A stretch of DNA of 64,000 bases. It comes from a bacterium (GTDB lineage: Bacteria > Bacillota_I > Bacilli_A > RF39 > UBA660). The stretch is taken from the NCBI GenBank assembly GCA_019421005.1, contig JAHZGA010000002.1, forward strand, positions 17,721-81,720, read 5' to 3'. Positions 25,323 through 34,412 of this stretch are shown here, one piece after another; the stretch's first letter is position 1; every line of letters starts with the position of its first letter. The notes under the pieces were generated by a model. The model had not been told where the DNA came from, searched no databases, and was given only the letters and a program-made list of their open reading frames with translations. The translations under genes were made by a program, and so were the position numbers.

Positions 25323-27701
25323 CTAACTATTTCTTAATTTTACGTTTAATTTATTTTGAACTTCATCAATTATTTTATTAAATAAAATACTTACCTCTTC
25401 TCCATTTAATGTTTTATTACTATCACTGAATGTTAATGAATACGCTAATGACTTTTCATCACTTTTAATTTTATCACCTGTATAAACATCAAATACTTCT
25501 ATATTAGTTAAAAGTCTTCCACCAGATACTTTAATAGCATGCATTACTTCTTCATTAGAAATATCTTTATTTAAAACAAATGCTAAATCTTTTTTAATAA
25601 CTGGATATTTAGATATTTCCTTAAATTTAATTGGTTTTACTTTTTTATCAATTAATTTACTTAAACTTATTTCACTTACATAAATATCTTCTTTTGTTAA
25701 ATTAGGATGAATTTTACCTATAAATCCTACTTCTTCATTATCAATTAAAATAGATGCACTTATACCAGGATGAATATTTTTTATTTCTTTTTTGACAAAT
25801 TTATAACGATTTTTTAATCCTAAATATTCAAATAAACTTTCAATTATTCCTTTTACTAAATAAAAATCTACTTTAATTGTTTCTTTATTCCATGAATTAT
25901 TAATATAATTTCCTTTTAAAGTTAAAGCTATTTTTGTTTCTTCTACATCTTCATCATAATATACATTAGCAATTTCATATAAACAAATATCTTTTACTTG
26001 ATGATTTATATTATAATCAACTACTTTTAATAAAGATGGAATTAAAGTTTGTCTAATTATTTTTTTATCAGAACTCATAGGTCTTAATAATTCTATATTT
26101 TTATGATTATAATCAAACATTTCACTTTCTTCTTTACTTATTAAAGTATATGTTTTAGCTTCATTTAGTCCTAAACTTCTTAAATATCTACTAATTATTT
26201 TACGATATTTTACGTTTCCAATATATTTACCAGCTTTAATTGGTAATGTAGGTAATTTAGATTCAATATAATCATATCCATGTAATCTACCTACTTCTTC
26301 AATGATATCTGCTTTATTTTCTTCAACATCTAAACGACGATTAGGAATAGTAACTAAAAATTCTTCGTTATCTAATTCATATTCAAAATCTAATCTATCT
26401 AAACTTTTTTTAACATCATCTATTGTTAATTCCATTCCTAATAAATTATTAATTTCTTTTAAATTAACATTAACTTCTCTTTTTCTTTTATCCATATTAT
26501 CAATTGTTACAATTCCATCTAATACTTTAGCAGATGCATATTTTTCTAATAAATGACAAGCTCTTTTTAATGCTAGAAAAGAATATTCATAATTAAGTAG
26601 TTTTTCATATCTTTTACTAGCTTCACTTCTTAAGTCTAATCCAATTGAAGTATATCTAACATTATAGGGATTAAATATCGCACTTTCAATTAAAATTGTT
26701 TTAGTGTTATTATCAATTTCAGTATTTTCTCCACCCATAACACCTGCTATACAAACTGGTTTTTCTGAATCAGTTATTACAATATCATCATTAGATAAAA
26801 TTCTTTTTTGTTTATCTAAAGTTATAATCTCTTCATTTTCATAAGCCATTCTAACAGTTATTTTGTTACCTAATTTATCATAGTCAAAGAAATGTAGAGG
26901 TTGTCCATATTCAAGCATAACATAATTAGAAATATCAACTACATTATTAATTGAGCGCATACCAGCATGTTCTAATCTATTTTTTATAAATTGAGGAGAT
27001 TCTCCTACTTTAACATCTGTTACCATTTTAGCATTATATAAATAGCAATTATCAGTTAAAACTTCTAATTTAAATAAATCATTAATATTTTTATCTATTA
27101 CTTGATAATCATCAGATGGTAGTTTTACTTTTTTTTGTAATACACTAGCAACTTCATAAGCGAATGCTAAATGGTTATTACAATCACTTCTATTAGGATT
27201 TAAATCTAAAGTATAAATAGTATCATCTAATCCTAAATATTCAATTGGATTTTCTCCTATTTTAGCATCATCACCTAATTCAGTAATTCCGGCATCATAT
27301 GTTTCTTTGGTTTTTTCTTCTAAACCTAGTTCAAATAAGGCACATATCATTCCATTAGATTCTTGATTTCTAATTTTACCTTTTTTTATTATTATTTCTC
27401 CATCATTGTTACATAATTTAGCGCCTACTTTAGCAACAATTACTTTTAAATTTTCTCTTACATTAGAAGCTCCACAAACAATTTGTAAAATCTCATCTTT
27501 AATATCAACTTGACAGATTTTTAAATGATCACTATCAGGATGAGGAATACATTTTATAACTTTTCCAATAACCAAGTTATCAATATTAGTTGTTTCTACC
27601 TTTTCAACATTTATTCCAGCTTTAGTTACTTTTAATGCTAGTTCATTTAAATCAACATCTTTTAAATCAACATAATCATTAATCCATTTTAAACTAATCA
27701 T
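25323..27701 (-). CDS. pheT: Phenylalanyl-tRNA synthetase beta subunit
   Basis: The 792-residue beta subunit has, in order, the N-terminal tRNA-binding OB domain (CIPHPDSDHLKICQVD), the B3/B4 editing region, the B5 domain and the C-terminal FDX-ACB anticodon-binding domain (FKEISKYPVIKKDLAF). It forms the heterotetramer with PheS. Its start overlaps the pheS stop by four bases with GTGGAAGA as binding site. Length is normal. Confidence 0.98.
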   Translation of the reverse strand: MISLKWINDYVDLKDVDLNELALKVTKAGINVEKVETTNIDNLVIGKVIKCIPHPDSDHLKICQVDIKDEILQIVCGASNVRENLKVIVAKVGAKLCNNDGEIIIKKGKIRNQESNGMICALFELGLEEKTKETYDAGITELGDDAKIGENPIEYLGLDDTIYTLDLNPNRSDCNNHLAFAYEVASVLQKKVKLPSDDYQVIDKNINDLFKLEVLTDNCYLYNAKMVTDVKVGESPQFIKNRLEHAGMRSINNVVDISNYVMLEYGQPLHFFDYDKLGNKITVRMAYENEEIITLDKQKRILSNDDIVITDSEKPVCIAGVMGGENTEIDNNTKTILIESAIFNPYNVRYTSIGLDLRSEASKRYEKLLNYEYSFLALKRACHLLEKYASAKVLDGIVTIDNMDKRKREVNVNLKEINNLLGMELTIDDVKKSLDRLDFEYELDNEEFLVTIPNRRLDVEENKADIIEEVGRLHGYDYIESKLPTLPIKAGKYIGNVKYRKIISRYLRSLGLNEAKTYTLISKEESEMFDYNHKNIELLRPMSSDKKIIRQTLIPSLLKVVDYNINHQVKDICLYEIANVYYDEDVEETKIALTLKGNYINNSWNKETIKVDFYLVKGIIESLFEYLGLKNRYKFVKKEIKNIHPGISASILIDNEEVGFIGKIHPNLTKEDIYVSEISLSKLIDKKVKPIKFKEISKYPVIKKDLAFVLNKDISNEEVMHAIKVSGGRLLTNIEVFDVYTGDKIKSDEKSLAYSLTFSDSNKTLNGEEVSILFNKIIDEVQNKLNVKLRNS

Positions 27702-28783
27702 TCTTCCACATCCAATCTATTAAAAGTATCATTATTTCTTAAATCATTTAAGTAAAATGTTCTTATATCATTAATTCCATATTTTAACATTGCTAATCGT
27801 TCTAGACCAAATCCAAATGCAAATCCTGTTACTTTATCAGGGTCATATCCACAGTTTTTTAATACATTAGGATGAACCATACCAGCTCCTCCAACTGTTA
27901 TATAACCTGTTCCTTTACAAATATTACATCCTTTAGAGTTACAGTTAAAACAACTTATATCAAGTTCAACTGATGGTTCAGTAAATGGATAAAATGATGG
28001 TCTAAATCTTGTTTCACGCTCTCCAAAGATGTTTTTTATTGCTTCATCAAAAGTACCTTTTAAATCTGCCAAAGAGATATTTTCATCAATTAACAATCCT
28101 TCAACTTGAGTAAATTGATGTGAATGAGTTGCATCATCATCATCTCTTCTATATGTTTTTCCTGGACAAATAATTCTAATAGGTGTTTTTTCTTTATTTG
28201 CTAACATAGTTCTTATTTGAACTGGAGATGTTTGACTTCTTAATAAAAGAGTATCATCTTTTATATAAAAAGTATCTTGAGCATCTCTAGCAGGATGTCC
28301 TTTTGGTAAATTTAATAATTCAAAATTATATAAATCTTGTTCTACTTCTGGACCTTCTACCACATCATATCCCATTGACATAAATAATTCTTCAAATTGT
28401 TCAATCATTTTTTCTAATATATTAGGACAACCTGTTTTTATTTTAGTACTTGGTAAACTAATATCAATAGTTTCTTCTTCTAGTTTTTTTGAAATAGCTT
28501 GTTTTTTTAAATAATTAAGCATTTGTTCTAAATAAGCATTAATGCTGTTTTTTAAATTATTTAAATCAGCTCCAAAATGTTTTTTTTCTTCATCTTTTAA
28601 AGAACCCATTTCTTTATAAAGCATTGTTATTAAACCTTTTTTACCTAGAAACATTATTTTTATTTCATTTAATATTTTTTCATCAGTTATTTCTTTGATT
28701 TTATCTAAGAAATCATTTTTAATTTTATTAATTTTTTCATTATTAATTTTCATTTCTTCTAATTCTTGTTTTAAGTCTTTCAC
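27698..28783 (-). CDS. pheS: Phenylalanyl-tRNA synthetase alpha subunit
   Basis: The 361-residue class II catalytic subunit has the N-terminal coiled coil, motif 2 region RRDDDDATHSHQFTQVEGL, a Cys-rich insertion CFNCNSKGCNICKGTGYI and motif 3 GFGLERLAMLKYGI. The GTG at 28783 is preferred because AAAGGGTGA lies at the right distance; an upstream GTG at 28792 lies inside that site. It follows a T-box leader and overlaps pheT. Confidence 0.97.
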   Translation of the reverse strand: MKDLKQELEEMKINNEKINKIKNDFLDKIKEITDEKILNEIKIMFLGKKGLITMLYKEMGSLKDEEKKHFGADLNNLKNSINAYLEQMLNYLKKQAISKKLEEETIDISLPSTKIKTGCPNILEKMIEQFEELFMSMGYDVVEGPEVEQDLYNFELLNLPKGHPARDAQDTFYIKDDTLLLRSQTSPVQIRTMLANKEKTPIRIICPGKTYRRDDDDATHSHQFTQVEGLLIDENISLADLKGTFDEAIKNIFGERETRFRPSFYPFTEPSVELDISCFNCNSKGCNICKGTGYITVGGAGMVHPNVLKNCGYDPDKVTGFAFGFGLERLAMLKYGINDIRTFYLNDLRNNDTFNRLDVEE

Positions 28784-28805
28784 TAATATCACCCTTTCTA
28801 AAATT

Positions 28806-29010
28806 AAAAAAACGCCCTTAATTTAAGGACGAATTAATCGCGGTACCACCTTAATTCTAACGAATTAGCACTTTAAAGATTTAACGCATACTTTACGATT
28901 TAGCTCCTATATTGAAATTCATTTATTTGTTTATCTTAGAAAATCTTTCAGCCATTGATTTTCCTCTCTTTAAGAGTTCAAATAAACTACTAGATATATT
29001 CACAGCCATT
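28806..29010 (-). ncRNA. T-box riboswitch (Phe) upstream of pheST
   Basis: The conserved T-box AAGGTGGTACCGCG lies at 28839-28852 on the minus strand. A terminator follows: CGTCCTTAA and TTAAGGGCG (28813-28831) with seven T. Upstream are the stem I landmarks AGAGGAAAATC and GGCTG, and a specifier region TGAATTTCAA holding Phe codons (TTT/TTC). Uncharged tRNA-Phe would pair with the specifier and the T-box bulge and allow read-through into pheS. Confidence 0.93.
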
Positions 29011-29016
29011 AAAGTT

Positions 29017-29045
29017 ATAATAACATTTTAAATTACACTTGTCAA
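29017..29045 (-). promoter_or_regulatory. Sigma-A promoter of the pheST T-box transcript
   Basis: A perfect -35 TTGACA (29040-29045), a 17-bp spacer and -10 TATTAT (29017-29022) with an upstream TGT. Confidence 0.75.
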
Positions 29046-29133
29046 CATTTTTTAATTTTGTTTTTATGATTATTTTTATATACATTAATATTGATATCTT
29101 TACATTATTAGACATTTATAAAACTAGTTATCA

Positions 29134-29162
29134 TTGCTATTAATAAATTACTGTGTTAAAAT
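29134..29162 (+). promoter_or_regulatory. Promoter of the anchored hypothetical gene
   Basis: -35 TTGCTA (29134-29139), a 17-bp spacer and -10 TAAAAT (29157-29162) with upstream TGT, about 22 bp before the ATG at 29184. Confidence 0.55.
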
Positions 29163-29183
29163 TTAATTATAGGAGGAGTTTAG

Positions 29184-29771
29184 ATGGAAAAAGGAAAAAC
29201 TATTTTAATTATTTTTTTAATTATTATTATTTTAGGTTTAGTTGGATTTATTGTTTATGATAAATTCATTAAAGTTGATGAGGTTACTACAAAAGATGAA
29301 GTTACAAAGGAAAATAAAGAAAAGGAAGAAGAAGAAAATAAAGATGAGATATTATGTTCTAAAAACTATACTTATAAAGATATAGCTGGATTTTATATAT
29401 ATAGAAGTGATAATATGGGATTAACTTTACAATTAGAGGAAAAAGGTACATTTTATTATACTATAGCAAGACAAACTGCAAGTCGTGCGGCAGGTAACTA
29501 TACAATTGTTGATAATATAATTTACTTAAATTATATGTTTGAAATGGGTAATGATGCAGATGGAATGCATGATTCAGATAAAACCAATACCATGATAATC
29601 AATGAAGATAATACTTTAACAGATAACTTTGATTATCAAATTTCTACTAAACCTATTTTAACAAAAACTAATGAAAAGCTTGAAGTTGGAGAGCAAGCTT
29701 CATTCGATTATATTTTACATAACTATATTTTAGCTAATAAGGCTTATTATAAAGAACACTATAATAATTAG
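29184..29771 (+). CDS. Membrane-anchored extracellular hypothetical protein
   Basis: The 195-residue protein has one N-terminal helix (TILIIFLIIIILGLVGFIVY), a Glu/Lys-rich spacer and an extracellular domain starting DILCSKNYTYKDIAGFYIYR-like, with a small beta pattern (GLTLQLEEKGTFYYTIARQT, AAGNYTIVDNIIYLNY). The helix-plus-YDKF junction closely resembles that of the repeat protein at 23133-24110, which suggests a lineage-specific family. The start follows ATAGGAGGAGTTTAG. The function is unknown. Confidence 0.75.
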   Translation: MEKGKTILIIFLIIIILGLVGFIVYDKFIKVDEVTTKDEVTKENKEKEEEENKDEILCSKNYTYKDIAGFYIYRSDNMGLTLQLEEKGTFYYTIARQTASRAAGNYTIVDNIIYLNYMFEMGNDADGMHDSDKTNTMIINEDNTLTDNFDYQISTKPILTKTNEKLEVGEQASFDYILHNYILANKAYYKEHYNN

Positions 29772-29783
29772 GGTTCTTTTTTT
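29751..29783 (+). terminator. Terminator after the anchored hypothetical gene
   Basis: AAAGAAC (29751-29757) and GTTCTTT (29773-29779) enclose the stop codon and are followed by a T run. Confidence 0.6.
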
Positions 29784-29860
29784 ATTTAAATTATTAACTT
29801 TAATTATATTACTCTAAACAAAGTATAAAATTTATCATAAAATAATTAAGAGGTGGTTGT

Positions 29861-30670
29861 ATGCAATTTGAAAATAAAATTAATAAAATCATTGCAAATC
29901 AAAAGATAAGAAAAAAATTATTTGATGCAGGTATTTACCCAATGGTTGGTCCAACTGGACCTAAAGGCAAAGATTTACAAATATCTGGTTCTTATGGAAG
30001 TCTTGAAGAATTAGAAAGAAATCATCCAACTGGTAAAATCGGTGAATGTTATTTAATTAATGGTATTCTTTATGTTTGGAACAATGATTTAAATAAATGG
30101 GAAGAAGCTGGTAATATTCAAGGACCTAAAGGTGAGATAGGTCCAACAGGTCCTAAAGGAGATAAGGGAGATATTGGTCCAAGAGGATTACAAGGTGAAG
30201 CTGGTCCACCTGGTCCAGCAGGAACATCTATCAATACTTCAACTAGTTATGATGGTATCCTTTTTGTCAGTTTTGCTCAAGCTAATTATTCTAAAATTAT
30301 GACATTTCAAGAAACAGTAGAAATTCCTGAAAACAGCGAATATTTTAAATTAATTGATAAAGAAAATATTGCTTTAACTAATCCTGGTATTTATGAAATT
30401 ACTCTTTGTGGTCAAATATCTGGTGTTGACCAATCTCATGGAGCAATTTTCTATTTATCTGATACTAATGGAGCTGTAATCCAAGACCTTTCATTTGAAG
30501 TAAAAGCTGGTTCTACTACTAGAATGGATTGTTCCGAAACTATTATTACCAAATTAAATAACCCTACTACTTTATATGTACGTTGTGGTATTATTGGTGA
30601 TAGTAGTACGGCTAATATAGATTTTACTAATGTTAATTTAGTCATAAAAAAATATCATGCTGATATATAA
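29861..30670 (+). CDS. Collagen-like protein with C1q/BclA-type C-terminal domain
   Basis: The 269-residue protein has a short helical N-terminus, a first Gly-X-Y block (GPTGPKG), an inserted domain of about 60 residues, a longer Gly-X-Y block of about eleven triplets ([17 protein letters not shown] and on) and a C-terminal jelly-roll-like domain. That architecture matches exosporium collagen-like glycoproteins such as BclA. There is no signal peptide, as is usual for spore-surface proteins assembled from the mother cell. The start follows TTAAGAGGTGGTTGT. It converges with a second collagen-like gene. Confidence 0.85.
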   Translation: MQFENKINKIIANQKIRKKLFDAGIYPMVGPTGPKGKDLQISGSYGSLEELERNHPTGKIGECYLINGILYVWNNDLNKWEEAGNIQGPKGEIGPTGPKGDKGDIGPRGLQGEAGPPGPAGTSINTSTSYDGILFVSFAQANYSKIMTFQETVEIPENSEYFKLIDKENIALTNPGIYEITLCGQISGVDQSHGAIFYLSDTNGAVIQDLSFEVKAGSTTRMDCSETIITKLNNPTTLYVRCGIIGDSSTANIDFTNVNLVIKKYHADI

Positions 30671-30700
30671 AAACAGAAACATTATTTCGTTTCTGTTTTT
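30669..30700. terminator. Bidirectional terminator between the collagen-like genes
   Basis: AAAAACAGAAAC (30669-30680) and GTTTCTGTTTTT (30689-30700) form a 12-bp perfect stem between the convergent genes. Confidence 0.85.
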
Positions 30701-30706
30701 AATTAT

Positions 30707-31393
30707 TTATTTTTCTTCACCTAAATATTCTATAAGGATAGTTATTAGTGAATTGCTAAAAAATGAATGAGAAGCAATATTAGCAATATCTGGTGTTGAT
30801 AAATAAATTGTTGATTTACTTAAATTAGCTAATTCATAGGTTTTGTTAGTGTCAGCAACTGCTAGTATTCCTTGAGCATATAACTCAATTGCTTCACCAT
30901 TATAAACCCATTGACCTACTCCAACATATACGTTATCAGTACCTGTTTCTCTAAAACCTAATGAAACAATATCGGTTGTTGGATCAAAATCAACACTATT
31001 TACAAATGGATAAGCTGATACAGTAAATGTTATTTTATAATATCCATGAATATTAAATTTAATTAAATTATTAGTTGTATCTAAAGTTATTAGATTATCA
31101 ACATCAAGTTCTATTCTTTCAATTGGTAAATTACGATTAGATTCAACTGGAACTCCATCAGGAAATTTTGAATTATTAAAGGTTACTAAATAAGTTGAAC
31201 GTTGAACCCCAGTTGCTGGGTCTCCTTTATCACCTTTAGGACCAGTTGGACCTATCTCACCTTGTAATCCTCTTGGACCAATTTCACCTTGTTCACCCTT
31301 ATCTCCTTTAGGTCCAATAGTTCCAACCACACAACATGGTTTACATTTTTGATCATTTTCTATTTTTTTTAAAATCTTTTTATAATCTATCAT
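30707..31393 (-). CDS. Collagen-like protein with C-terminal beta domain
   Basis: The 228-residue protein opens with a short helix, a Cys-rich knot KCKPCCVVG, a Gly-X-Y block of about eleven triplets (GPKGDKGEQGEIGPRG and on) and a C-terminal domain of about 160 residues of C1q/TNF-like beta character. No signal peptide is present. It lies downstream of two CotF-like coat genes and close to sigK, so a spore-surface role is likely. The start follows AGGAGGCATTGT. Its collagen block shares long runs with the gene at 29861-30670. Confidence 0.85.
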   Translation of the reverse strand: MIDYKKILKKIENDQKCKPCCVVGTIGPKGDKGEQGEIGPRGLQGEIGPTGPKGDKGDPATGVQRSTYLVTFNNSKFPDGVPVESNRNLPIERIELDVDNLITLDTTNNLIKFNIHGYYKITFTVSAYPFVNSVDFDPTTDIVSLGFRETGTDNVYVGVGQWVYNGEAIELYAQGILAVADTNKTYELANLSKSTIYLSTPDIANIASHSFFSNSLITILIEYLGEEK

Positions 31394-31460
31394 ACAATGC
31401 CTCCTAATATAAATTATGTTAAATATTTATTTTCATAAATTATTTTTATCCAGAAAATAA

Positions 31461-31477
31461 AAAAAAGGCTTAAGCCT
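31461..31477 (-). terminator. Terminator after the CotF-like pair
   Basis: The palindrome AGGCTTAAGCCT (31466-31477) includes the TAA stop and is followed by T residues on the minus strand. The stem is short, so termination may be partial. Confidence 0.5.
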
Positions 31478-31778
31478 CCATATCATTTAATTCTGTATTT
31501 AAAGTTTGATGTTTAGATTTAATTTCTTCTTTAGAAGCACTTTTTAATACATACCAACCTTTCCTAAACATCATTTCAAATACTTCTCTTTGTAATTCAC
31601 TATACATTTCAAGCATTTCTTTATATCTTTTATATAAAAATTCATTACTTGCTTCTGTTATAGCTACTATATAATTTTTATTCATTTCTTTAAGAGTATT
31701 TAATAAATAATTTAAACAATCTTTGTCATTCAATCCTATTCCATTAGGTACTTCTACTTTATTATTTTTAATTTCCAT
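31470..31778 (-). CDS. CotF-family spore coat protein
   Basis: The 102-residue protein fits the CotF coat family: LNDKDCLNYLLNTLKEMNKN, ITEASNEFLYKRYKEM, then REVFEMMFRKGWYVL. These ferritin-like helical proteins are laid down in the spore coat. The ATG at 31778 follows AGGTGAAATTA and overlaps the upstream small coat gene by eleven bases; the GTG at 31787 lies inside that site. Confidence 0.8.
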   Translation of the reverse strand: MEIKNNKVEVPNGIGLNDKDCLNYLLNTLKEMNKNYIVAITEASNEFLYKRYKEMLEMYSELQREVFEMMFRKGWYVLKSASKEEIKSKHQTLNTELNDMEA

Positions 31779-31983
31779 TAATTTCACCTTCTAAAATATT
31801 TAAAATTTCTCTCATATTGTTTAAAAATATTTCACTTGCCTTATTAAAAACACTCTTAATTTCTTCATCCATTACCTCAAGATTAACAATCATTTTATAT
31901 GCTCCATAATTCCAATTAAACATATCACTTAAATAATCTAAATCTTTACAACTTATCATATTAGGTACAAATTTATATTCCAT
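31768..31983 (-). CDS. Short CotF-like spore coat protein
   Basis: The 71-residue protein, beginning MEYKFVPNMISCKDLDYLSDMFNWN, resembles the short partner proteins encoded before CotF-like genes: a conserved ISxKDLxYLxDMFxWN segment and one amphipathic helix. The ATG at 31983 follows GGAGGGATATA. It overlaps the CotF gene, so the two are made together. Assignment rests on context and helical pattern. Confidence 0.65.
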   Translation of the reverse strand: MEYKFVPNMISCKDLDYLSDMFNWNYGAYKMIVNLEVMDEEIKSVFNKASEIFLNNMREILNILEGEINGN

Positions 31984-32045
31984 TATATCCCTCCAAATAT
32001 ATTATTATCAATATTTAAATTTTAATACTTATTTTTGAGGACAAA

Positions 32046-32073
32046 ATAAATTTTGTAAATTTAAACATATTGT
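32046..32073 (+). promoter_or_regulatory. Possible sigma-E-type promoter of sigK
   Basis: CATATTGT (32066-32073) resembles the sigma-E -10 (CATACANT), with ATA (32046-32048) 17 bp upstream as -35. It ends 16 bp before the sigK ATG. In Bacillus sigK is transcribed by sigma-E in the mother cell. The match is loose. Confidence 0.35.
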
Positions 32074-32089
32074 TAAATAGGAGGAGTTT

Positions 32090-32788
32090 ATGTTAGATTT
32101 TTTTAAAAATATTTTTAACGATTTATATTTTTTAACAACATCATATTCAAACAACTTATTCCCAGAACCTTTAAAAAAAGAAGAAGAAGAAAAATATGTT
32201 AATGAAATGCTTTTAGGAAATAAAGAAGCACGCGCGAAAATAATTGAACATAATTTAAGATTAGTTGCCCATATAGTTAAAAAATATGAACATAGAAAAG
32301 AAGATGAAGATGATTTAATAAGCATTGGTACAATTGGTTTAATTAAAGGAGTAGATAGTTTTTCCCACAAACATGGTACTAAAATAACCACCTACTGTGC
32401 AAGATGTATTGAAAATGAAATTCTAATGCATTACCGCAGTGATAAAAAAAACAGTAAAAATATCAGCATTAATGAATCAGTTGGATTTGATAAAGATGGC
32501 AATGAAATAACATTTTTGGATATTTTAAAAACACCAAAACCTGATTTTGATGAAGATATCCATACCAAAAATAATATTGCTTTATTAAAAAAATACTTAA
32601 ATATTTTAACTGACCGTGAAAGGGAAATCATAATTAAAAGATATGGTCTTAATGATAATGATGAAATAACTCAAAAAGAAATTGCTAAAGAATTAGGAAT
32701 ATCACGTAGTTATGTTTCTAGGATTGAAAAAAGAGCTTTAACAAAAATGTTAAGAGAATTTATTAAAAACAAAAATCATACATTCTAG
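32090..32788 (+). CDS. sigK: Mother-cell sporulation sigma factor K
   Basis: The 232-residue protein aligns end to end with Bacillus pro-sigma-K: the pro-sequence-like start (DLYFLTTSYSNNLFPEPL), then AKIIEHNLRLVAHIVKKYE, EDDLISIGTIGLIKG, YCARCIENEILMHYR (region 2.4), and the region 4 helix-turn-helix KELGISRSYVSRIEKRAL. It directs late mother-cell genes such as coat genes. The gene is uninterrupted, so no skin-type excision is needed here. The ATG follows TAGGAGGAGTTT. Confidence 0.93.
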   Translation: MLDFFKNIFNDLYFLTTSYSNNLFPEPLKKEEEEKYVNEMLLGNKEARAKIIEHNLRLVAHIVKKYEHRKEDEDDLISIGTIGLIKGVDSFSHKHGTKITTYCARCIENEILMHYRSDKKNSKNISINESVGFDKDGNEITFLDILKTPKPDFDEDIHTKNNIALLKKYLNILTDREREIIIKRYGLNDNDEITQKEIAKELGISRSYVSRIEKRALTKMLREFIKNKNHTF

Positions 32789-32798
32789 TATGATTTTT
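32771..32798. terminator. Bidirectional terminator between sigK and pgsA
   Basis: AAAAATCATAC (32771-32781) and GTATGATTTTT (32788-32798) form an 11-bp stem that contains both stop codons of the convergent genes. Confidence 0.8.
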
Positions 32799-33318
32799 CA
32801 AATTCTAAATTAACTTCCAATTTATTATATAATAAATATTTTATAATAGTTATTACTTGTAAAACTAAAGTAGCTATAATTAAAATATTTACAAATAAAT
32901 TAATATTTTCATATATGTTAGTTAAAAATGCTAAAATCAAAGTAATAAATAAAAATGTTGTTTTTACTTTACCAATAAATAATGATTTTACATTATTATA
33001 TTTAATATAATAAAATAAATTTATCACACTTATAAGTATTTCTAAAATAAAAACTGGTATTAATAATGAATTTTTTTTCATTAAGCAAATAACTAAACTG
33101 ATAGCAAAAAATTTATCAGCTACAGTATCTAATTTAGCTCCAAAAGTAGATATAACATTCCATTTTCTAGCTAAAAACCCATCTAACATATCAGTTAAAG
33201 AAGCTATAATGGTTAAAATTATTACAACTTTTAAATTATTATTTAACCCAAAAACAATAATAATTGGTGTTAAAGCTATTCGTAACCCAGTTAAAATATT
33301 AGGTATATTTTTTTTCAT
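32785..33318 (-). CDS. pgsA: CDP-diacylglycerol-glycerol-3-phosphate phosphatidyltransferase
   Basis: PgsA makes phosphatidylglycerol phosphate in the membrane. The 177-residue polytopic protein has the full CDP-alcohol phosphotransferase motif: D46-G47, A50-R51, G60, D64 and D68, in the expected spacing. The start at 33318 follows AAGGGGGAATAT. It lies in one run with the PepSY-like gene, trmR and mltG. A cardiolipin synthase of the same fold is the main alternative. Confidence 0.9.
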   Translation of the reverse strand: MKKNIPNILTGLRIALTPIIIVFGLNNNLKVVIILTIIASLTDMLDGFLARKWNVISTFGAKLDTVADKFFAISLVICLMKKNSLLIPVFILEILISVINLFYYIKYNNVKSLFIGKVKTTFLFITLILAFLTNIYENINLFVNILIIATLVLQVITIIKYLLYNKLEVNLEFEKSY

Positions 33319-33328
33319 ATATTCCCCC

Positions 33329-33835
33329 TTAATTTATAACATTATCAACTACTTCTTTTGTTTTATTAATTATTTCTCCTTTTTTAGAAATAATATATTG
33401 ATATTTCATTTGATCAAAAGAAAATTCCACTTTATAAACTAATTTTCCATTATCTTCTAATTCTTTAATAATAACATCTTCTAGATTACTTGGTACTCTA
33501 GCATCTGTTAAAGCAATATTTTTTATTTTATCATAAATAGATACATCATTAGAATTAATTTTCTTATTTTTTTGATTCTGATTAATTATTTCATCAGTAA
33601 ATAAATTAACTTGATAATTATAATTTACCTTTTTATAAGTAAAATCCATTTCATAAATAAATCTAAAATTTTTAAATTTAATTTTACTTACATTTATATT
33701 AATATCATTATAAAGAACATTAGCGTCTGATAAAATTATATTTTCAGCTATTTTCTTTTTATCTTGAAGATAAATATGTGTTATAAAAACCATAAATATA
33801 ATTATAATTAAAATAATTACTCCTCTAATTTTCAT
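33329..33835 (-). CDS. Anchored PepSY-like protein
   Basis: The 168-residue protein has an N-terminal helix (about 4-22) and two similar alpha-beta units; the second (KIKNIALTDARVPSNLEDV, then KLVYKVEFSFDQMKYQYIIS, KKGEII) has the PepSY pattern found in secreted peptidase inhibitors and signal-transducing membrane proteins. The ATG follows AAAGGATAATTAAA. It sits between trmR and pgsA, 10 bp from pgsA. The function is not known. Confidence 0.65.
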   Translation of the reverse strand: MKIRGVIILIIIIFMVFITHIYLQDKKKIAENIILSDANVLYNDININVSKIKFKNFRFIYEMDFTYKKVNYNYQVNLFTDEIINQNQKNKKINSNDVSIYDKIKNIALTDARVPSNLEDVIIKELEDNGKLVYKVEFSFDQMKYQYIISKKGEIINKTKEVVDNVIN

Positions 33836-33836
33836 T

Positions 33837-34412
33837 TTAATTATCCTTTCTACTCACACTTATCCCATCACCAATATCAACAAATTTTGTTTTATATTCT
33901 TTATTCTCTTTTAAAAATTGAATATATTTCTCAATTTTAGAAACTAATCCTCTTACATTTCTACTTAAGTTTTCTTTATTAGAATTAACTAACCCATGAA
34001 ATTTTAAGTTATCAGTAATTATAGTTCCACCATCATTTAAATTATTCTTAAATTTTTCAAAAAACTTAATATTTTGAGCTTTAGCTGCATCAATAAAAAT
34101 CAAATCAAATTTATCAGTTATTTCAACATCAAAAATATCACTATTGATTGGTTTTATTTGTTCTTCTAATTTAAATTTAGCAATATTTTTTAAAGCTTCA
34201 TTATATCTAATACTATCTCTTTCAATAGTAGTTATTTTAATATTTTTATCAACTAAAGCCATCGAAATAGCTGAATACCCTATTGCTGTTCCTAATTCTA
34301 AAATAGTTTTAACATTATTATCTTTTATATATTTAGTTAAATATGTAATTCCCTCTTTAGACATAATCGGAATATTATTTTTTATAGCATATTCTTCTAA
34401 TACTCGTACCAT
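33837..34412 (-). CDS. trmR: tRNA 5-hydroxyuridine O-methyltransferase TrmR-like
   Basis: The 191-residue class I O-methyltransferase has the AdoMet motif ILELGTAIGYSAISMA, acidic TTIERD, the metal site FIDAAKAQ and TDNLKFHGLV of the COMT-like family. In Bacillus yrrM (trmR), which makes 5-methoxyuridine in tRNA, lies right after yrrL (mltG), as here. The start follows AAGGAACAAAATTT and overlaps mltG by 16 bases. Confidence 0.85.
   Translation of the reverse strand: MVRVLEEYAIKNNIPIMSKEGITYLTKYIKDNNVKTILELGTAIGYSAISMALVDKNIKITTIERDSIRYNEALKNIAKFKLEEQIKPINSDIFDVEITDKFDLIFIDAAKAQNIKFFEKFKNNLNDGGTIITDNLKFHGLVNSNKENLSRNVRGLVSKIEKYIQFLKENKEYKTKFVDIGDGISVSRKDN

Noticed and set aside
28784..29183. 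tRNA or other stable RNA gene in the comparatively GC-rich stretch
   Set aside because: The conserved GGTGGTACCGCG core and the terminator identify a T-box leader; no cloverleaf is present.
32090..32788. skin-like interruption of sigK
   Set aside because: The sigK frame is complete from pro-sequence to the helix-turn-helix.
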